Shown here in pieces: positions 18,783 to 28,255 of a stretch of 64,000 bases of DNA. The position numbers and the translations under genes were made by a program. Under the pieces are notes generated by a model that worked only from the letters and a program-made list of their open reading frames with translations, was not told where the DNA came from and made no database searches. The first letter of the stretch is position 1. Each line of letters begins with the position of its first letter. Source of the DNA: Pleomorphovibrio marinus (GTDB lineage: Bacteria > Bacteroidota > Bacteroidia > Cytophagales > Cyclobacteriaceae); NCBI RefSeq assembly GCF_003347495.1, contig NZ_QCXY01000001.1, positions 496,001 through 560,000 of the forward strand, written 5' to 3'.

Positions 18783-20208
18783 GCAGATTAGATACTCCTA
18801 TTCTATCGCACTTCTTTTATTTTTGAGTGCCAATACCTGTTTATGGGCACAAGAATCCGACACTTCTTCTTTAGCCAGTGCCGAAACGCCCAAAAAGGAG
18901 GAGAGACCTTCAGGACAGGTATTGGATAAAATCATTGCCAAGGTTGACAATCACATCATCCTGGAATCTGATCTTCAGAAAGCTTACCTTGAGGCTGTTT
19001 CCCAATCCCAACAGGGCTTCGAGGCACCTTCCAGGTGTGATGTGTTCGAATCACTTCTCATCAACAAACTAATGGTGGCCAAGTCTGAAATCGACTCCGT
19101 ATTGGTTTCAGAAGCCGAGGTGTTGATTCAAACCGACCAAAGATTCAGCATGGTGCTTTCCCAATTTGGAGGTGACGAGGAATCCTTGGTGGAGATTTAT
19201 GGTAAAACTGCCGACCAGCTCAAAGCCGAGATGCAGGATGCTATTAAGGAACAAATGATTGTCCAGAAAATGCAAGGCAAGATCGCAGAAGACCTGACTG
19301 TGTCACCGGCAGATGTAAGAAAGTTTTTTGAAGGTATTCCGAAAGATAGCTTACCCTTCTTTTCTGCTGAAGTTTCAGTAGGTCAAATCGTGAAAAAGCC
19401 TGAGGTCAGCAAAACCCAAAAAGACAAAGTCATTAGCCAAATGATGGAAATCAAGAAAAAAATCCTTGATGGAGAAGAAGATTTTGCCAGCATGGCCAGA
19501 AAGTATTCTCAGGACCCTGGCTCGGCGGCTCAGGGAGGGGATTTAGGCTTCTTTAGAAGGGGAGAACTTGCACCGGAATACGAAGCGACTTCCTTTGCGC
19601 TAAAACCAGGTGAAATAAGTGATCCCGTGGAAAGTATGTTTGGTTTTCACATGATTCAGCTTCTAGAGCGAAGGGGGAATACCTTTAACACACGCCATAT
19701 TTTGATAAAACCTGAACCCTCTGAAGAAGATGTGGTGAGGGCGGAAAAATACCTGGATAGCCTTAGAAAGGAAATCCTTGCAGATAAAATCAGCTTTGCA
19801 AAAGCTGCAAAAGAACATTCAGATGACCGGGAAACTTCCGATAACGGAGGATTTTTCACTGACCCTAACTCAGGTTCAAATCGATTGACCTTAAGAACCT
19901 TGGAAGATCCGGTACTGTATTTTACTATTGACACCATGAAGGTAGGTGATGTTACAGTCCCTATGCGATACGATGATGTGGATCAAAGGTCTGGAAGAAG
20001 TGAGCCTTCTGTGAGGATATTGTTCTATAAAGAGCGTTTTTCAGCGCATAGGGCCAACCTCAAGGATGACTATGAAAAACTTAAACAGGCGACCAGGCGT
20101 AAAAAAGAAGAGGACATACTAAGCAATTGGTTTGTTCTAGCTAAGGAAGAAGTATTTATTGATATAGATCCTCAATACGACCGTTGCGAAGTTTTGCAGG
20201 AAAAATGA
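18775..20208 (+). CDS. SurA-like periplasmic peptidyl-prolyl isomerase
   Basis: A 477-residue SurA relative with a signal peptide from the ATG at 18775 (MIKQIRYSYSIALLLFL, ending WAQ). Longer in-frame starts at 18712 and 18760 run inside the upstream gene. The N-terminal chaperone domain starts DKIIAKVDNHIILESDLQKAY. Two parvulin units follow: AEVSVGQIVKK to GFHMIQLLERR, and NTRHILIKPEPSEED to the NGGFF region. SurA escorts outer-membrane proteins through the periplasm. The start overlaps the preceding gene by 8 bp. Confidence 0.88.
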   Translation: MIKQIRYSYSIALLLFLSANTCLWAQESDTSSLASAETPKKEERPSGQVLDKIIAKVDNHIILESDLQKAYLEAVSQSQQGFEAPSRCDVFESLLINKLMVAKSEIDSVLVSEAEVLIQTDQRFSMVLSQFGGDEESLVEIYGKTADQLKAEMQDAIKEQMIVQKMQGKIAEDLTVSPADVRKFFEGIPKDSLPFFSAEVSVGQIVKKPEVSKTQKDKVISQMMEIKKKILDGEEDFASMARKYSQDPGSAAQGGDLGFFRRGELAPEYEATSFALKPGEISDPVESMFGFHMIQLLERRGNTFNTRHILIKPEPSEEDVVRAEKYLDSLRKEILADKISFAKAAKEHSDDRETSDNGGFFTDPNSGSNRLTLRTLEDPVLYFTIDTMKVGDVTVPMRYDDVDQRSGRSEPSVRILFYKERFSAHRANLKDDYEKLKQATRRKKEEDILSNWFVLAKEEVFIDIDPQYDRCEVLQEK

Positions 20209-20232
20209 CCTTGTTAAGGAACCAATTATAAT

Positions 20233-20266
20233 AAACAGCGGGGAGTTAATTATCTTTCCGCTGTTT
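20233..20266 (+). terminator. Putative terminator after the parvulin cluster
   Basis: Arms AAACAGCGG and CCGCTGTTT with a loop of about 16 bases, followed by GTTTTT. The long loop makes this a moderate call. Confidence 0.6.
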
Positions 20267-20294
20267 GTTTTTATGAGGTTGTCAGCTATTGAAT

Positions 20295-20912
20295 ATGGAA
20301 GTTAATTACTGGGTGAATCATTTCATGTTGGGTCTTTATGACATGTCATGGTTGGAAGGCTTGGCGGTATTTTTTGGCTTGGCCTCTGTTTATTTCTCCA
20401 TTAAAAGAAATATCCTGGTGTTTCCCACGGGAATTATCAGCACACTAATCTATGTGTGGATTTGTTTCCAGGTTCGACTTTATGCAGATATGGGGATCAA
20501 TGCGTATTATTTTTCCATGTCTATCTATGGTTGGTACATTTGGGCAAACCCTAAACCGGGGAAAAGTGAAGTTCCAGTAACCTGGTTGAGTACCAGGGGT
20601 ATACTGAATTCCTTATTGCTATTTCTCATTTCTTACCTGCTTTTGTATGCTATCCTTCATTTCTTCACCGACAGTGATGTGCCTTCCTGGGATGCTCTGA
20701 CTACTGCTTCTGCCTTTGTGGGTATGTGGCTAATGGCAAAAAAGAAAGTGGAAAACTGGATTGCCTGGATAATCACCGATCTGATCTCGGTTCCACTTTA
20801 CATCTATAAAGGCCTCCCGCTCACCGCCTTCCAATTTGGTGTGTTTACCGTTATGGCAAGTATAGGATTGCATTCCTGGATCAAAGCTTACCGGAAAACA
20901 CAGACGGCCTGA
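20295..20912 (+). CDS. pnuC: PnuC family nicotinamide riboside transporter
   Basis: PnuC imports nicotinamide riboside by facilitated diffusion. The 205-residue protein has about seven transmembrane helices and family landmarks: FFGLASVYFSIKRNILVFPTG, NAYYFSMSIYGWYIW, then ENWIAWIITDLISVPLYIYKGL. A nearby TTG two codons upstream could also start it, but the ATG at 20295 is standard. The next gene encodes a NadR-like nicotinamide riboside kinase, which would phosphorylate and trap the imported substrate, so the two form a salvage pair for NAD. Confidence 0.92.
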   Translation: MEVNYWVNHFMLGLYDMSWLEGLAVFFGLASVYFSIKRNILVFPTGIISTLIYVWICFQVRLYADMGINAYYFSMSIYGWYIWANPKPGKSEVPVTWLSTRGILNSLLLFLISYLLLYAILHFFTDSDVPSWDALTTASAFVGMWLMAKKKVENWIAWIITDLISVPLYIYKGLPLTAFQFGVFTVMASIGLHSWIKAYRKTQTA

Positions 20913-21010
20913 CCTTGAGGAAAGGGATCCCTTTTGGAAGGGGAAATGCTTAAAGAAAAATCAAATGTGGATATATCCGCAAACATGCTTAGCTAAACAA
21001 GGATACAGCA

Positions 21011-21577
21011 ATGCCACCAATCATTATTTCCATAATAGGCCCTGAGTCAACAGGAAAAAGCACACTCGCCAAAGATCTTGCCCAGCATTATGGGGAACCC
21101 TGGGTTCCAGAATACGCCCGTGAATATATCGATAAACTAGATAGACCGTATAATTATGATGACCTAAGCCAAATAGCAAAAGGACAACTGCTGCTTCAGG
21201 AAAAATTGGCCAAAAAGTCCAAAAACCTCCTTTTTTGGGATACCGATCTGCAAGTAATAAAGGTATGGAGCTTGCACAAATACAACAAGCTGCATCCTTG
21301 GATCGAGGAAAAATGCCAAACCCAGCTCCCTCACTTCTATATTTTGACAAACATAGACTTACCGTGGGAGCCAGACCCACAAAGGGAACATCCAGATCCG
21401 AAAATGCGCTTGTTTTTTTTTAATAGGTATTTGCAAATAATCCAAGAATCAAAGGTTCCTTATACTATAGCCCGAGGTAACCGGAAACAAAGGCTTGAGG
21501 TCTGCCTCCAAGCCATAGAATCCTACATCCATAAAAAAAGAAATCCGGGCTTCAAGAAGAAGTCCGGAAATCCTTAA
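21011..21577 (+). CDS. NadR-like ribosylnicotinamide kinase
   Basis: A 188-residue P-loop kinase: GPESTGKSTLAKDLA (residues 10-24), followed by WVPEYAREYIDKL and FWDTDLQVIKVWS. This matches the kinase half of NadR, which makes nicotinamide mononucleotide from the riboside. The adenylyltransferase half is absent. The 98-bp gap to pnuC fits co-function. Another AAA_28 ATPase role cannot be excluded, but the neighbour supports NAD salvage. Confidence 0.85.
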   Translation: MPPIIISIIGPESTGKSTLAKDLAQHYGEPWVPEYAREYIDKLDRPYNYDDLSQIAKGQLLLQEKLAKKSKNLLFWDTDLQVIKVWSLHKYNKLHPWIEEKCQTQLPHFYILTNIDLPWEPDPQREHPDPKMRLFFFNRYLQIIQESKVPYTIARGNRKQRLEVCLQAIESYIHKKRNPGFKKKSGNP

Positions 21578-21599
21578 TATCCTAAATATTCGGTAAGGG

Positions 21600-23303
21600 T
21601 TATTTTCCCCTTTCCCGAATGGCATGATCCACTGCTCTTGCTGCCAATGCCATATAGGTAATGGAAGGGTTTTGGGTGCCCGTGGATGTCATACAGGCAC
21701 CATCTGTCACATAAACATTTGGGACGGCATGAAGTTGGTTCCATTTGTTCAACAAACTGGTTTTGGGATCCTTACCCATACGTACACCCCCCATTTCATG
21801 AATATCCAGTCCCGGAGCTCTATGGTCATCACGGGTTCGGATATTGGTGAACCCGGCAGCCTCAAACATTTCGGAAACCTGCTCAATATAGTCTTTCACC
21901 ATTTTCTCGTCATTGTCGTCATAGCCCACGTTGACCTTAAGCAATGGTATCCCCCATTCATCGGTTTGCTTAGGATCCAGGCCTACCTGGCTTTCCTCTT
22001 TGGGGATTGTTTCACCCATCATGTGGGAGCCCACTCCCCATACGCCGTATTTGGGGTTAAGAATGCCCTTTTCTAGGTTTTCACCTACATCTGACAAATC
22101 CCGCTCTATTCCCCTACTTCCACTGAAACCTGCTGCATATCCCCTAAGGAAGTCTGTCTCCTGCTTCATTAAATTCCTGAACCTGGGAATATAGGCACTG
22201 GTAGGCCTTCTTCCTTCAGTGGTATATTCCAATAATCCCTCATATTGGCCAGAGACTCCCGCCCGGTAGTTATGAAAGGCTATATACTTGCCCAAAAGCC
22301 CATTATCATTACCCAAGCCTTCCGGAAACCTATTGGATATTGAATTCAATAAAATCAGGTTGGTATTAAGTGCAGAGGCATTCAAGAATATCAGGTCCGC
22401 ATAAAATTCGGTCTCTTCTTTAGATTGGGCATCTATGACCTTAACCCCCACAGCCTTTTCCTTCTTTTCATCATAAATAATACTGTGGACAACTGCATGA
22501 TGTTGAAGAGTAAGGTTGCCCGTGTTCATTGCCCAGGGTAGGGTAGCAGAATTACTGCTGAAGTAGCCTCCAAAGGGACAGCCTCTCTGGCAAAGCACCC
22601 TGTGTTGACAAAGTGTCCGACCTTGCTTGGCATAGTATTCTTCGTTTCCGGTAATGTGTGCACAACGGGCAATAATTACGTCTCTTCCCTTGTATTTTTT
22701 GGAAACGAAGGATTTGAAATAATGCTCTACCGCAGAGAGTTCCATGGGAGGTAAAAACTCCCCATCAGGAAGATGGGGAAGGCCGTCCTTATTCCCTGAA
22801 ACTCCCACAAATTTTTCTACATAACTGTACCATGGTGCTAAATCCTTGTATCGGATAGGCCAGTCCACGGCAAAGCCATCTCTGGCTGGGCCTTCAAAAT
22901 CAAAATCGCTCCAACGCTGTACATGCCTGGCCCAGAGTAAGGATTTACCCCCTGTCTGATAGCCCCTGATCCAATCAAAAGGTTGCTCTTGTACATAGGG
23001 ATGTTCCTGATCCTTTACAAAGAAATGCTGCGCATCCTCCCTGAAAGCATAACACCTGCTAACTATGGGGTTTTCCTTCTGTACCTCTGCGGGTATTTGT
23101 CCCCTATGTTCAAACTCCCAGGGGTATTTATTCGTGGTAGGGTAATCCTTGATGTGCTTTACTTCCCGGCCTCTTTCCAATATCAGGGTCTTAAGCCCTT
23201 TTTCGGTGAGTTCCTTGGCTGCCCAACCCCCACTCATGCCCGACCCAATGACGATGGCATCATACGTGTTATTTTGTCTATGCTTAGTATTAAGATTAGC
23301 CAT
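21600..23303 (-). CDS. GMC family FAD-dependent oxidoreductase
   Basis: A 567-residue flavoprotein. The FAD-binding motif is YDAIVIGSGMSGGWAAKEL near the N terminus. The C-terminal GMC domain has HEMGGVRMGKDPKTS and NVYVTDGACMTSTGTQNPS, where His and Asn act in alcohol oxidation. The cysteine-rich CQRGCPFGGYF is typical of gluconate or sorbose-type dehydrogenases in this clade. It overlaps the small-subunit gene by 8 bp; together they likely form a membrane- or periplasm-associated sugar or polyol dehydrogenase. The substrate is not determinable here. Confidence 0.9.
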   Translation of the reverse strand: MANLNTKHRQNNTYDAIVIGSGMSGGWAAKELTEKGLKTLILERGREVKHIKDYPTTNKYPWEFEHRGQIPAEVQKENPIVSRCYAFREDAQHFFVKDQEHPYVQEQPFDWIRGYQTGGKSLLWARHVQRWSDFDFEGPARDGFAVDWPIRYKDLAPWYSYVEKFVGVSGNKDGLPHLPDGEFLPPMELSAVEHYFKSFVSKKYKGRDVIIARCAHITGNEEYYAKQGRTLCQHRVLCQRGCPFGGYFSSNSATLPWAMNTGNLTLQHHAVVHSIIYDEKKEKAVGVKVIDAQSKEETEFYADLIFLNASALNTNLILLNSISNRFPEGLGNDNGLLGKYIAFHNYRAGVSGQYEGLLEYTTEGRRPTSAYIPRFRNLMKQETDFLRGYAAGFSGSRGIERDLSDVGENLEKGILNPKYGVWGVGSHMMGETIPKEESQVGLDPKQTDEWGIPLLKVNVGYDDNDEKMVKDYIEQVSEMFEAAGFTNIRTRDDHRAPGLDIHEMGGVRMGKDPKTSLLNKWNQLHAVPNVYVTDGACMTSTGTQNPSITYMALAARAVDHAIRERGK

Positions 23304-23859
23304 TGGTTTTGATTATTTCAGTTTCCTCTATGTTTACCTTTCCCTTGAAGCCACCAGGAACCAACTCATAGGGACTTATTTCTGTAAGGAAATATTCGGA
23401 AGTCATATACCCTTGTATAGCAAACTTCTTGGTGGTTCCCAAAAAATGCCTGATGTTTTCGGTAGTTTTTTCCGTTGCAGTGTCCGCTGCTAATATTGCC
23501 CGAAAGGCATCCGCTCCTGTTGGTGCATCCATATCCGTGAAGACCTTCCCAAACTGCTTTTTGGTATAGTTGTCCAATTCCTTTAGCCCTTTTACAAAGC
23601 TTTTCTGTTCCTTTTCTTCCATACAGTCATTGGCCATTACCAGTACAAAGTCCTGCAGGGAGATTTCTTCCGCACCTTTTAGGTTTTTGCCGGGAAGGAT
23701 CACATTGACCACTGAAGTAAGCACTTGCTTGTCTGCCTCGGTGATACCCAGGTTTTGGTAGGCCTTCAAGGCTTCTTCCTTACTGAAATCACAGGATGGT
23801 ATCAATACCAATCCCCCAGTTACCATCGCCAACTGCTGAAGGGCTCGTCTTCTATTCAT
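23296..23859 (-). CDS. Gluconate 2-dehydrogenase subunit 3-like protein (Tat/lipoprotein signal)
   Basis: A 187-residue small subunit. The N terminus MNRRRALQQLAMVTGG has the twin arginine needed for Tat export, with a Cys at LIPSC that could be lipidated. The mature part reads LTSVVNVILPGKNLKGAEEISLQDFVLVMANDC, matching the gluconate dehydrogenase subunit 3 family. Such subunits carry the FAD subunit across the membrane as a folded complex, which suits the adjacent GMC gene (8-bp overlap) that lacks its own signal. Confidence 0.88.
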   Translation of the reverse strand: MNRRRALQQLAMVTGGLVLIPSCDFSKEEALKAYQNLGITEADKQVLTSVVNVILPGKNLKGAEEISLQDFVLVMANDCMEEKEQKSFVKGLKELDNYTKKQFGKVFTDMDAPTGADAFRAILAADTATEKTTENIRHFLGTTKKFAIQGYMTSEYFLTEISPYELVPGGFKGKVNIEETEIIKTNG

Positions 23860-23947
23860 AACATATCAGTTTGGGCACAAGATATTGATTTTTTGATTAA
23901 GCGACGAACCTTTTTTTTATCGGCGGATTATATAAGTGTAAATGGAT

Positions 23948-23955
23948 TACCTTTG
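23948..23955 (+). promoter_or_regulatory. Putative -7 promoter box for the TonB receptor gene
   Basis: TACCTTTG fits TAnnTTTG and lies 38 bp before the ATG at 23994. No clear -33 TTG precedes it. Confidence 0.35.
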
Positions 23956-23993
23956 TCGATAGCCTTTTGTTTTAAGAATTCCTGACTGCTACA

Positions 23994-26243
23994 ATGAAAA
24001 ACACCATACTTGCCTTATTTATTGCCTTGCCTCTGATGGGCATAGGACAAACTACCCTAACAGTTGTGGATAGCAAAACTGAGGAAGTTATTCCTTATGT
24101 TTCTATTAAGATCAACAATCAACCAGCCTATGTCACCGGTGAAAACGGCAAGGTTTCCCTTTCACTCGAAGGGCCAATGGAAGGGGTATTCTCTCATGTG
24201 GCTTTTGAAAAAAAGGCTATCACAATCCCTTCCTCTGGAGAGCATACCATTCGTTTAGAAAGGGCAGACAATCCCTTATCGGAAGTAGTGGTCTCCTCTT
24301 TTGAAACAGAAAGGCCGCTTTTGGTACAGGCTGCCGGAATCGCCAGAATCTCTGAAAGTGAACTTTACAGATTTAATGAAACCTCCATTGTAAACGCCTT
24401 TAACACCAAACCAGGCATAAGAATAGAAGAAAGGGCCCCGGCATCGTATCGGATATCCATAAGGGGAAGTTCACTGCGCTCCCCTTTCGGAGTAAGAAAC
24501 GTGAAAGTTTATTGGAATGATATGCCTTTTACTGCCGCAGACGGCACTACCCCACTTAACATCCTGGACCTGTCTAACATCGAAAATACGGAAATTATTA
24601 AGGGTCCAGCAGGCAGTATTTATGGAGCCGGAAATGGGGGAGTAATCAGTTTTACCAGCAAGCAGGATGTGCAAGAAAACCGAATCAGCACGGATTTGAA
24701 TGTGGGGGATTTTGGCTTAATGCGATACCGGCTTGGTGTGGACCAAAAGCTTGAGAATGGCAGCATCAGTGCCTCCTATGTGAGGCAAAAATCAGATGGG
24801 TTCAGGGAACATACGGCAATGGATCGGGAAGTTTTCCAAATTGCAGGGCACTTTCATCCTTCCGAAAAGCAAAGCATCACCACCCAGTTGTTGTATTCAG
24901 ACTTATTCTATGAACTTCCCGGTGCACTTACAGCCGAGCAACTTGCCACCGACCCCACTATGGCAAGACCGGGCTCAGCGGATCAAAATGCCAGCATAGG
25001 CCTGAAATCCATGTATGGGACCCTGGCCCATTCCTACCAGTTCAGCCCCAAAACCTTTAACAAGACTTCTCTCTATCTCAACACGGTGGATTTTGAAAAC
25101 CCTTTCAATTTGGATTATAAAAAAGAAACTCAATTCAGTTACGGGGGCAGGACCAGTTTTACACATAATAACACTTTGGGAGGCATTCCGATAAGACTGA
25201 TCGGAGGAGGTGAGTACCAACTCGCCAAAGCAGCAGCTCAAAATTACGGGAATCGCGGGGGGCAGGCAGACACCATCCGATTTAGCGATGACCTGATCAC
25301 AACCACTGCTTTCCTTTTTCAGCAAGTGGAAGCGGAACTAACTCAGAAAATGCTGTTTACCGTTGGACTGAGTCAAAATTTTGCCCAATACGATATCGCC
25401 AGAAATATAGATGCCGTGACTGGCAACCCGTCTTCAGCCGTTAAGAGATTTGACCCAGTCATCGTGCCAAGGGTAGCCTTATCCTACACCTTGACCGAAA
25501 ACTCCGCTGTGCATGGAAGTATCAGCTCGGGATTTTCCCCTCCTACTATTGATGAAGTAAGGACCAACGAGGGCACCATCAACTTGGACCTGGAGGCGGA
25601 GCGTGGGATAAATTACGAAGTGGGTTACCGGGCAAGCTACAAACAAGGGTTGGTGAACTTTGATATAAGCGCCTTTTACTTCAATCTGGACGAAACCATC
25701 ACTACTTTTACGGACCCACAAGGTGTGGTCCTCTTTAGAAATGCGGGAGCTACCGATCAAAAGGGCGTTGAAATGCTAGTGGATTATGCCTTAATAAGGA
25801 ATCAGCTTGCATTTTTTCAGGAAGTGAAGCTTACCCATACATACACTGGCCATTTCTTCACCTTTAGCGACTACAGTCGGGGCGAAAATGATTTTACAGG
25901 CAATGACCTCACGGGGGTTGCCCCCAATACACTGGTTAACCAATTGGACATCAGGACAAGGCCTGGCGTATATCTCAATTTTACGCATCAGTTTGTGGAT
26001 GAAATCCCCCTCAATGATGCGAATACCGTTTATCAGGATGCTTATCACCTCATAAATCTCCGCGCAGGGTGGAGAAGGAATCTAGGTGCCAAATGGGATT
26101 TTGAGGCCTTCATGGGCGTAGAGAATCTCCTTGATGAGTTGTATAGTTTAGGGAATGACTTAAACGCATTTGGGGGCAGGTTTTGGCAACCTGCGGCACC
26201 AAGAAACTATTATGGCGGAGTTAAGCTAGGAATGAGGTACTGA
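23994..26243 (+). CDS. TonB-dependent receptor
   Basis: A 749-residue outer-membrane transporter. The signal peptide ends near MGIGQ, followed by a carboxypeptidase-like domain (residues 20-95). The plug reads PGIRIEERAPASYRISIRGSS, with ADGTTPLNILDLSNIENTEIIKGPAGSIYGAGNGG. The barrel ends with GMRY. There is no SusD partner, so this is more like a siderophore, metal or vitamin receptor than a glycan receptor; the ligand is unknown. Confidence 0.92.
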   Translation: MKNTILALFIALPLMGIGQTTLTVVDSKTEEVIPYVSIKINNQPAYVTGENGKVSLSLEGPMEGVFSHVAFEKKAITIPSSGEHTIRLERADNPLSEVVVSSFETERPLLVQAAGIARISESELYRFNETSIVNAFNTKPGIRIEERAPASYRISIRGSSLRSPFGVRNVKVYWNDMPFTAADGTTPLNILDLSNIENTEIIKGPAGSIYGAGNGGVISFTSKQDVQENRISTDLNVGDFGLMRYRLGVDQKLENGSISASYVRQKSDGFREHTAMDREVFQIAGHFHPSEKQSITTQLLYSDLFYELPGALTAEQLATDPTMARPGSADQNASIGLKSMYGTLAHSYQFSPKTFNKTSLYLNTVDFENPFNLDYKKETQFSYGGRTSFTHNNTLGGIPIRLIGGGEYQLAKAAAQNYGNRGGQADTIRFSDDLITTTAFLFQQVEAELTQKMLFTVGLSQNFAQYDIARNIDAVTGNPSSAVKRFDPVIVPRVALSYTLTENSAVHGSISSGFSPPTIDEVRTNEGTINLDLEAERGINYEVGYRASYKQGLVNFDISAFYFNLDETITTFTDPQGVVLFRNAGATDQKGVEMLVDYALIRNQLAFFQEVKLTHTYTGHFFTFSDYSRGENDFTGNDLTGVAPNTLVNQLDIRTRPGVYLNFTHQFVDEIPLNDANTVYQDAYHLINLRAGWRRNLGAKWDFEAFMGVENLLDELYSLGNDLNAFGGRFWQPAAPRNYYGGVKLGMRY

Positions 26244-26324
26244 TACATCCTTGGCTGTTGGCTTAATTTTTGAATTTTCCTACGTTGATTTAAGTTAACT
26301 TAACCAAAAAACACTTTACTAATT

Positions 26325-26933
26325 ATGATGAACAGGCCTGTATTCAATATTGAGGAAGTAAACAAGATCATCCGTAACCGAAGGTCACTCTTCGTGGCCC
26401 AGTTTAAGGAAAATGATCCAGTGGAGGACCATATCATCCAGGAATTACTGGAAAACGCCAACTGGGCTCCCACCCACAAATTGACAGAGCCCTGGAGATT
26501 CACGGTTTTCACCGGGGAAGGTCTTCATAAATTGGCGGATTTCCAATCGCAACTATACAAGGAAAGAAGCCAAAAAAACGGGAATTTCATTGAGGCCACT
26601 TACCAAAAACTAAAAGAAAACCCCTTAAAGACCTCTCATATCATCGCCATTGGTATGAAAAGGGATTTAAAAGCCAACCTTCCCGAAATGGAGGAAGTAG
26701 CCGCTGTGGCCATGGCGGTGCAAAATATGTACCTCACAGCAAGTGCCCGAGGATTGGCCGCTTATTGGGGCACCGGAGGCCCTACGTTCTGGCCCGAGGC
26801 CAAACCCTTCTTTGGACTGGAGGAAGAGGACAAACTGATGGGCTTTTTCTATGTGGCCAAGCCCAATATGGACCGATGGCCACAAGGCAGGAGAGGCCCC
26901 ATCTCAGAAAAGGTGCAATGGGTGAGGGAGTAA
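26325..26933 (+). CDS. Nitroreductase family protein
   Basis: A 202-residue flavin reductase of the nitroreductase fold. The start motif IRNRRSLFVAQF carries the FMN-phosphate-binding Arg pattern. NANWAPTHKLTEPWRFTVF and ARGLAAYWGTGGP are standard landmarks, and it ends GRRGPISEKVQWV. It likely reduces small aromatic or quinone substrates with NAD(P)H. An alternative ATG lies one codon downstream at 26328. Confidence 0.9.
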   Translation: MMNRPVFNIEEVNKIIRNRRSLFVAQFKENDPVEDHIIQELLENANWAPTHKLTEPWRFTVFTGEGLHKLADFQSQLYKERSQKNGNFIEATYQKLKENPLKTSHIIAIGMKRDLKANLPEMEEVAAVAMAVQNMYLTASARGLAAYWGTGGPTFWPEAKPFFGLEEEDKLMGFFYVAKPNMDRWPQGRRGPISEKVQWVRE

Positions 26934-26961
26934 GAAAGACTATGGGTCTGTTTCCTTGAAA

Positions 26962-28122
26962 TTATTCTTCTGTAGTAAACTTAACCACTTGATACCTAAA
27001 ATGGTCCTCGTCGAAATCGGGGTGGTTTTCGTTATTTAGGGAAATATATAGGCCTTTGGTTCCCACCAGAAAATTCCCAGAGGGATATATCTCATTTTCT
27101 TCAAAAAGGTACTCCCCAAGAAGGTTCAGGTTGCTGTCCAATACCATTATTCCGGCAATTGGCCTGGATCTTCCTTGGGGCCTAAGTTCATCTTCTGTGG
27201 CTTCTTCATCTATTTCGATATTCGGAAGAGTTATTCTGTAAAATAGATCCCTGTATCCATCATAGATAAATGTTCCATAAAGATCATGTGCAAGTCTGGT
27301 CTTAATAGCCTCTTTTCTATCCCAGATCAGTTCATTCGCATACTGAAAACGATCAATGAACTTTGATTTATTTTGTTTCCGACCTAGAATCTCCCTATCT
27401 ACCACATCATAAATAATAATCTCATGATCGTGCAGAGGGGCAATATATATCTTACCCTCCCTCATGGTCCAGGAAAAATCGGAGATTTTTTTACCTGCAT
27501 CCCAAAAATCCTCCGCATAAAAAACTTCATGCCAAGTAACCTCCCTACTGTCCAAATCCATGCTAAATAGAAGATGGTGGTTGAAAATTTCTTCCTTACC
27601 CATATTTTGAAAATCCATAAAGTAAGGCTGTGGTCCGAATAGCTCTTTACCATACTTAAAAATGGGTCTGGATTCCGGTGTGTAAATGCCCATTACCTCT
27701 ACCTTATGGTTTGGAATTTTCTCTCTAAATACCACTTCCCCATTGAAATTGATCAATGCTAAGGCAGGCGGAATGAAAGTTGCCCAAATGGAATCCAAAC
27801 CCGTAATGGTAAACCCCATGGCCCTTGCCAAACTATTGGGGCCATCCTGCGCCAAAGGGACTTTATGAACGACCCTGCCATCTGAGAAATCGATAAAATG
27901 CAGCTTTTTCTCGACATGATTATAGGCAAAGAGAAAAGTGCCAGAATCCGTTTCCAAAAGTCGGGCGCTAGCAGGATTCATGTAAGTACAATCCCGAATG
28001 GGTATGGTAACTTCCTCCACCCTCTCCAGCACAAGTACGGGTTCGGACTGTTTTGACCCAGAATGGCAGGCCCAGCAAAGCAGGAAAAGCAGGCAGGAAG
28101 ATAAGAGATAACCATGATTCAT
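26962..28122 (-). CDS. DUF4221-like lipoprotein
   Basis: A 386-residue lipoprotein with signal MNHGYLLSSCLLFLLCWAC. The mature protein looks like a beta-propeller of the DUF4221 or 6-bladed type common in Cyclobacteriaceae: FAYNHVEKKLHFIDFSDG, FISIWATFIPPALALINFNGEVV-like blades, and GIMVLDSNLNLLGEYLFEE. No catalytic motif is evident and no function is inferred. It converges on the nitroreductase gene with 28 bp between them. Confidence 0.7.
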   Translation of the reverse strand: MNHGYLLSSCLLFLLCWACHSGSKQSEPVLVLERVEEVTIPIRDCTYMNPASARLLETDSGTFLFAYNHVEKKLHFIDFSDGRVVHKVPLAQDGPNSLARAMGFTITGLDSIWATFIPPALALINFNGEVVFREKIPNHKVEVMGIYTPESRPIFKYGKELFGPQPYFMDFQNMGKEEIFNHHLLFSMDLDSREVTWHEVFYAEDFWDAGKKISDFSWTMREGKIYIAPLHDHEIIIYDVVDREILGRKQNKSKFIDRFQYANELIWDRKEAIKTRLAHDLYGTFIYDGYRDLFYRITLPNIEIDEEATEDELRPQGRSRPIAGIMVLDSNLNLLGEYLFEENEIYPSGNFLVGTKGLYISLNNENHPDFDEDHFRYQVVKFTTEE

Positions 28123-28216
28123 TTCATTAAAACTAAAAAATAAATATTTAATTTCATGACCGAAAATTAAAATTAAATAACCTTGGTGAATGTAAATTCA
28201 TGATTTTGATAAATTA

Positions 28217-28255
28217 TCCCTGCAATTTTAAATTTTATTTTTAAATTTGCAGGGA
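28217..28255 (+). promoter_or_regulatory. Inverted repeat containing the promoter of the ATPase gene
   Basis: TCCCTGCAATTTTAAA at 28217-28232 pairs with TTTAAATTTGCAGGGA at 28240-28255 (15 of 16 positions), leaving a 7-base loop. The right arm contains TAAATTTG at 28242-28249, an exact -7 box, and its last base is the A of the ATG. The transcript would be nearly leaderless, and any protein on this repeat would cover both promoter and start. Confidence 0.65.
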
